Source: Actinomadura alba
GTDB taxonomy: Bacteria > Actinomycetota > Actinomycetes > Streptosporangiales > Streptosporangiaceae
DNA: 64,000 bases
Direction: 5' to 3'
NCBI RefSeq assembly: GCF_014323705.1
Contig: NZ_JABVEC010000033.1
Coordinates: forward strand, 1 to 64,000
The number at the start of each line of letters is the position of its first letter. Within the stretch, counting starts at the first letter, position 1. The position numbers were made by a program, and so were the translations under genes. Positions 62,406 to 64,000 of the stretch are shown piece after piece. The notes beneath the pieces were generated by a model. It was not told the DNA's origin. It made no database searches and saw only the letters and a program-made list of their open reading frames with translations.

Positions 62406-62427
62406 ACTTCTAATCCGACGGTCGGGG
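62406..62427 (+). repeat. Attachment site copy 3 (22-bp remnant)
   Basis: A 22-bp stretch identical to the tRNA-Arg anticodon-to-T-stem region (50912-50933) starts exactly at the right end of the IS. The rest of the repeat has diverged. It marks the right boundary of island II. Confidence 0.8.
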
Positions 62428-62451
62428 TCCTGGCCAGGTTTCTCCGGGAGG

Positions 62452-63387
62452 TCAGGCGGGGAATCGCACGCCGACCAGCCCCTCGGAGACCTCCCAGAGC
62501 CTGCGAGCGTCGTCCATGCCGCGCAGCGGAGGCCACAGGTCCCGCCGCGCAGGAGCGCCGCGCAGGTTGCTCCGTCCACTGGGGCCGAAGAACTCGCTCC
62601 CCCGCGAGTCAGGACCGGTCGCGGCCAGCAGCGCCGGCAGGGCTGCGGTGTCGATGGTGCCCGTCAAGCCCAGACGCGAGAGCACCCGGATCGTGCGTAC
62701 CGAGCCGGTGTCCGTCTGCCGACCCATGCCGGGCTGCGCGGCGAGCAGGTTCGTCGGCGAGACCCCGGGGTGGGACAGGTTGCTGGTGATGCCCCACCCG
62801 GCCACGGCGCTGCGCTCGTCGAGCTCGCGCGCGAACAGGCCGACGGCGATCTTCGACTGGCTGTAGGCCTTCCGCACGTCGTAGCTGCGCTCCCAGTTCA
62901 GGTCGCCCCAGTTGATCGCACCACGCCGGGCGGCGATGCTCGTCTGATGCGTGACCCGGGCCCGGCCCTGCCGCAGCAGCGGCAACAGCCCCACAGTGAG
63001 GGCGAAGTGACCGAGGTGGTTGGTGCCGAACTGCAGCTCGAAACCGCCCTCGGTGACCTGCCGGCTGGGCGGTGTCATCACGCCGGCGTTGTTGATGAGG
63101 ATGTCGATCGGACGGCCTTCGCCCACGAGCTGGTCCGCGAGGGCGGCCACCGAGTCGAGCGAGGACAGGTCAAGTGCCCGGGTGGCGATCTTCGCACCCG
63201 GAACGAGGCCGCGGATCCGGTCGGCGGCCTTCGCACCCTTGGCGGGGTTGCGAACCGGCATGATCACCTCCGCGCCCGCACCGGCGAGACGGGTGGCGAT
63301 GACGAACCCGATCCCGTCGCTCGCACCGGTGATGACGGCGAGCTTGCCGCTCTGATCGGGGATCGCGATGTCGATCGTGCGAGCCAT
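62452..63387 (-). CDS. SDR family oxidoreductase
   Basis: A 311-residue NAD(P)-dependent dehydrogenase. TGASDGIGFVIA binds the cofactor, NNAGV follows, and YSQSK gives the catalytic Tyr and Lys. It resembles the WW-domain oxidoreductase/retinol dehydrogenase-like SDR group. AAGGAGA precedes the ATG. The substrate is unknown. Confidence 0.9.
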   Translation of the reverse strand: MARTIDIAIPDQSGKLAVITGASDGIGFVIATRLAGAGAEVIMPVRNPAKGAKAADRIRGLVPGAKIATRALDLSSLDSVAALADQLVGEGRPIDILINNAGVMTPPSRQVTEGGFELQFGTNHLGHFALTVGLLPLLRQGRARVTHQTSIAARRGAINWGDLNWERSYDVRKAYSQSKIAVGLFARELDERSAVAGWGITSNLSHPGVSPTNLLAAQPGMGRQTDTGSVRTIRVLSRLGLTGTIDTAALPALLAATGPDSRGSEFFGPSGRSNLRGAPARRDLWPPLRGMDDARRLWEVSEGLVGVRFPA

Positions 63388-63551
63388 GAGTGGTCTCCTT
63401 CGTTCTGCGGCGGGCCCGCCGCGGGTCGTATCTCCATGCTGGAGGCTCGCCGCGCGCGGATTCAGGGCTCCCTGATCCACGGCTCGCCGATCCCCCTCTC
63501 GGCGGCATCGGCAGGCTCGGACGCGTGACGGACGAGGAGACGTCCAGCGGG

Positions 63552-64000
63552 CTACGGGACGGCGGTGGGCTGGGAGCCGGCGCGGCGGGCGGCGACGAGG
63601 GTGAAGGCGGCCAGCGTGAGGAGCACCGGTGCGGTGGCGACCTCGAGGACTGCCAGCACGGCCAGCTGATCTGCGCTGTAGAGCACGGTCCGCAGGACGA
63701 AGTTGACGAGGTTGATGGCGACCGCGACCAGCGTGGTGACGGTGTAGACGCGCCGGAGCGGGCCGTGGCGACGCCAGTCGCGGGGCCCGCCGGCCAGGCC
63801 GGTCAGCGGCCGGCGGACGAGCAGTGAGCCGAGGAAGAGCAGCATGAACGCGGCGGGCAGCACCGTGGGAAGCAGGAAGAAGGCCCGGGCCTCGCCGGCG
63901 ACGGCGGCGACCAGGGCGCACACGGCCGCAACGGCGAGACCGAACAGCGCGGCTCTGAGCGACTCCCGGCGAGCGAGTCGCACCCCGAGCACCACGGGAG
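63552..64000 (-). CDS. DUF3159-like membrane protein (partial)
   Basis: At least 148 residues of a polytopic membrane protein running out of the window at its N-terminal side. GEARAFFLLPTVLPAAFMLLFLGSLLVRRPL matches the DUF3159 pattern. The function is unknown. The true start lies beyond the window edge. Confidence 0.75.
   Translation of the reverse strand, partial: PVVLGVRLARRESLRAALFGLAVAAVCALVAAVAGEARAFFLLPTVLPAAFMLLFLGSLLVRRPLTGLAGGPRDWRRHGPLRRVYTVTTLVAVAINLVNFVLRTVLYSADQLAVLAVLEVATAPVLLTLAAFTLVAARRAGSQPTAVP

Noticed and set aside
61770..62789. 339-residue open frame across the IS fragment
   Set aside because: It runs through both IS ends, the attachment remnant and antisense SDR sequence; only the transposase fragment is real.
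1..64000. CRISPR array, toxin-antitoxin or restriction system
   Set aside because: No regularly spaced repeats, cas genes, toxin-antitoxin pairs or restriction-modification genes were recognised; the islands hold only decayed or unknown genes.

Overview
The window is chromosomal DNA of a high-GC Gram-positive actinomycete. Signs are the very high G+C, GTG/TTG starts, SigR-like and ECF42-type sigma factors, lipoproteins, MsiK-type ABC operons without their own ATPase, a Ser/Thr kinase and CobN. Streptosporangiales-type organisms fit the gene styles, but the genus cannot be fixed from sequence alone.

Layout. 0.2-0.6 kb: a tight array of four tRNA genes (Ser-GGA, Ser-CGA, Glu-UUC and an atypical CAU tRNA). 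0.8-9.6 kb: single genes (secreted beta-helix protein, YihY membrane protein, GAF sensor, questin-oxidase-like enzyme, DUF72 protein, NADH dehydrogenase-like flavoprotein). 9.6-19 kb: alpha/beta hydrolase, a zinc-finger microprotein beside an orphan SigR-type sigma factor, carbamoyltransferase and glycosyltransferase, YbdK-type ligase, secreted proteins, a LuxR response regulator and a permuted NlpC/P60-type protein. 19.3-27.7 kb: a six-gene operon encoding PfkB sugar kinase, GH4 glycosidase, solute-binding lipoprotein, two permeases and a secreted PIG-L deacetylase. 28-34.9 kb: DUF1906 protein and BNR-repeat lipoprotein, hydrolase, membrane Ser/Thr kinase, YidD fusion. 35-50.7 kb: cobalamin genes (cobN under a B12 riboswitch; cobD-cobQ further on) mixed with an adenylate-forming enzyme, phosphatase, methyltransferase, Gfo/Idh/MocA oxidoreductase, YVTN lipoprotein, APH-type kinase and FAD oxidase.

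50.9-62.4 kb is accessory DNA. A complete tRNA-Arg(UCU) is followed by a 50-bp copy of its 3' end at 55.02 kb and a 22-bp copy at 62.41 kb. The flanks repeat in a pattern that suggests two related elements integrated in tandem at the same tRNA. Both are decayed: the integrase has an internal stop, several genes are frameshifted, and IS remnants are present. Beyond 62.45 kb ordinary genes resume (SDR, DUF3159).

The most unusual signal is a dispersed palindromic element whose arm reads CGAACAACTGCATGATCACG. It occurs at six places, as full hairpins or half-copies. Three copies lie in frame inside cobD, next to a 21-bp minisatellite encoding a seven-residue repeat, so the CobD protein carries peptide insertions made by the repeat.
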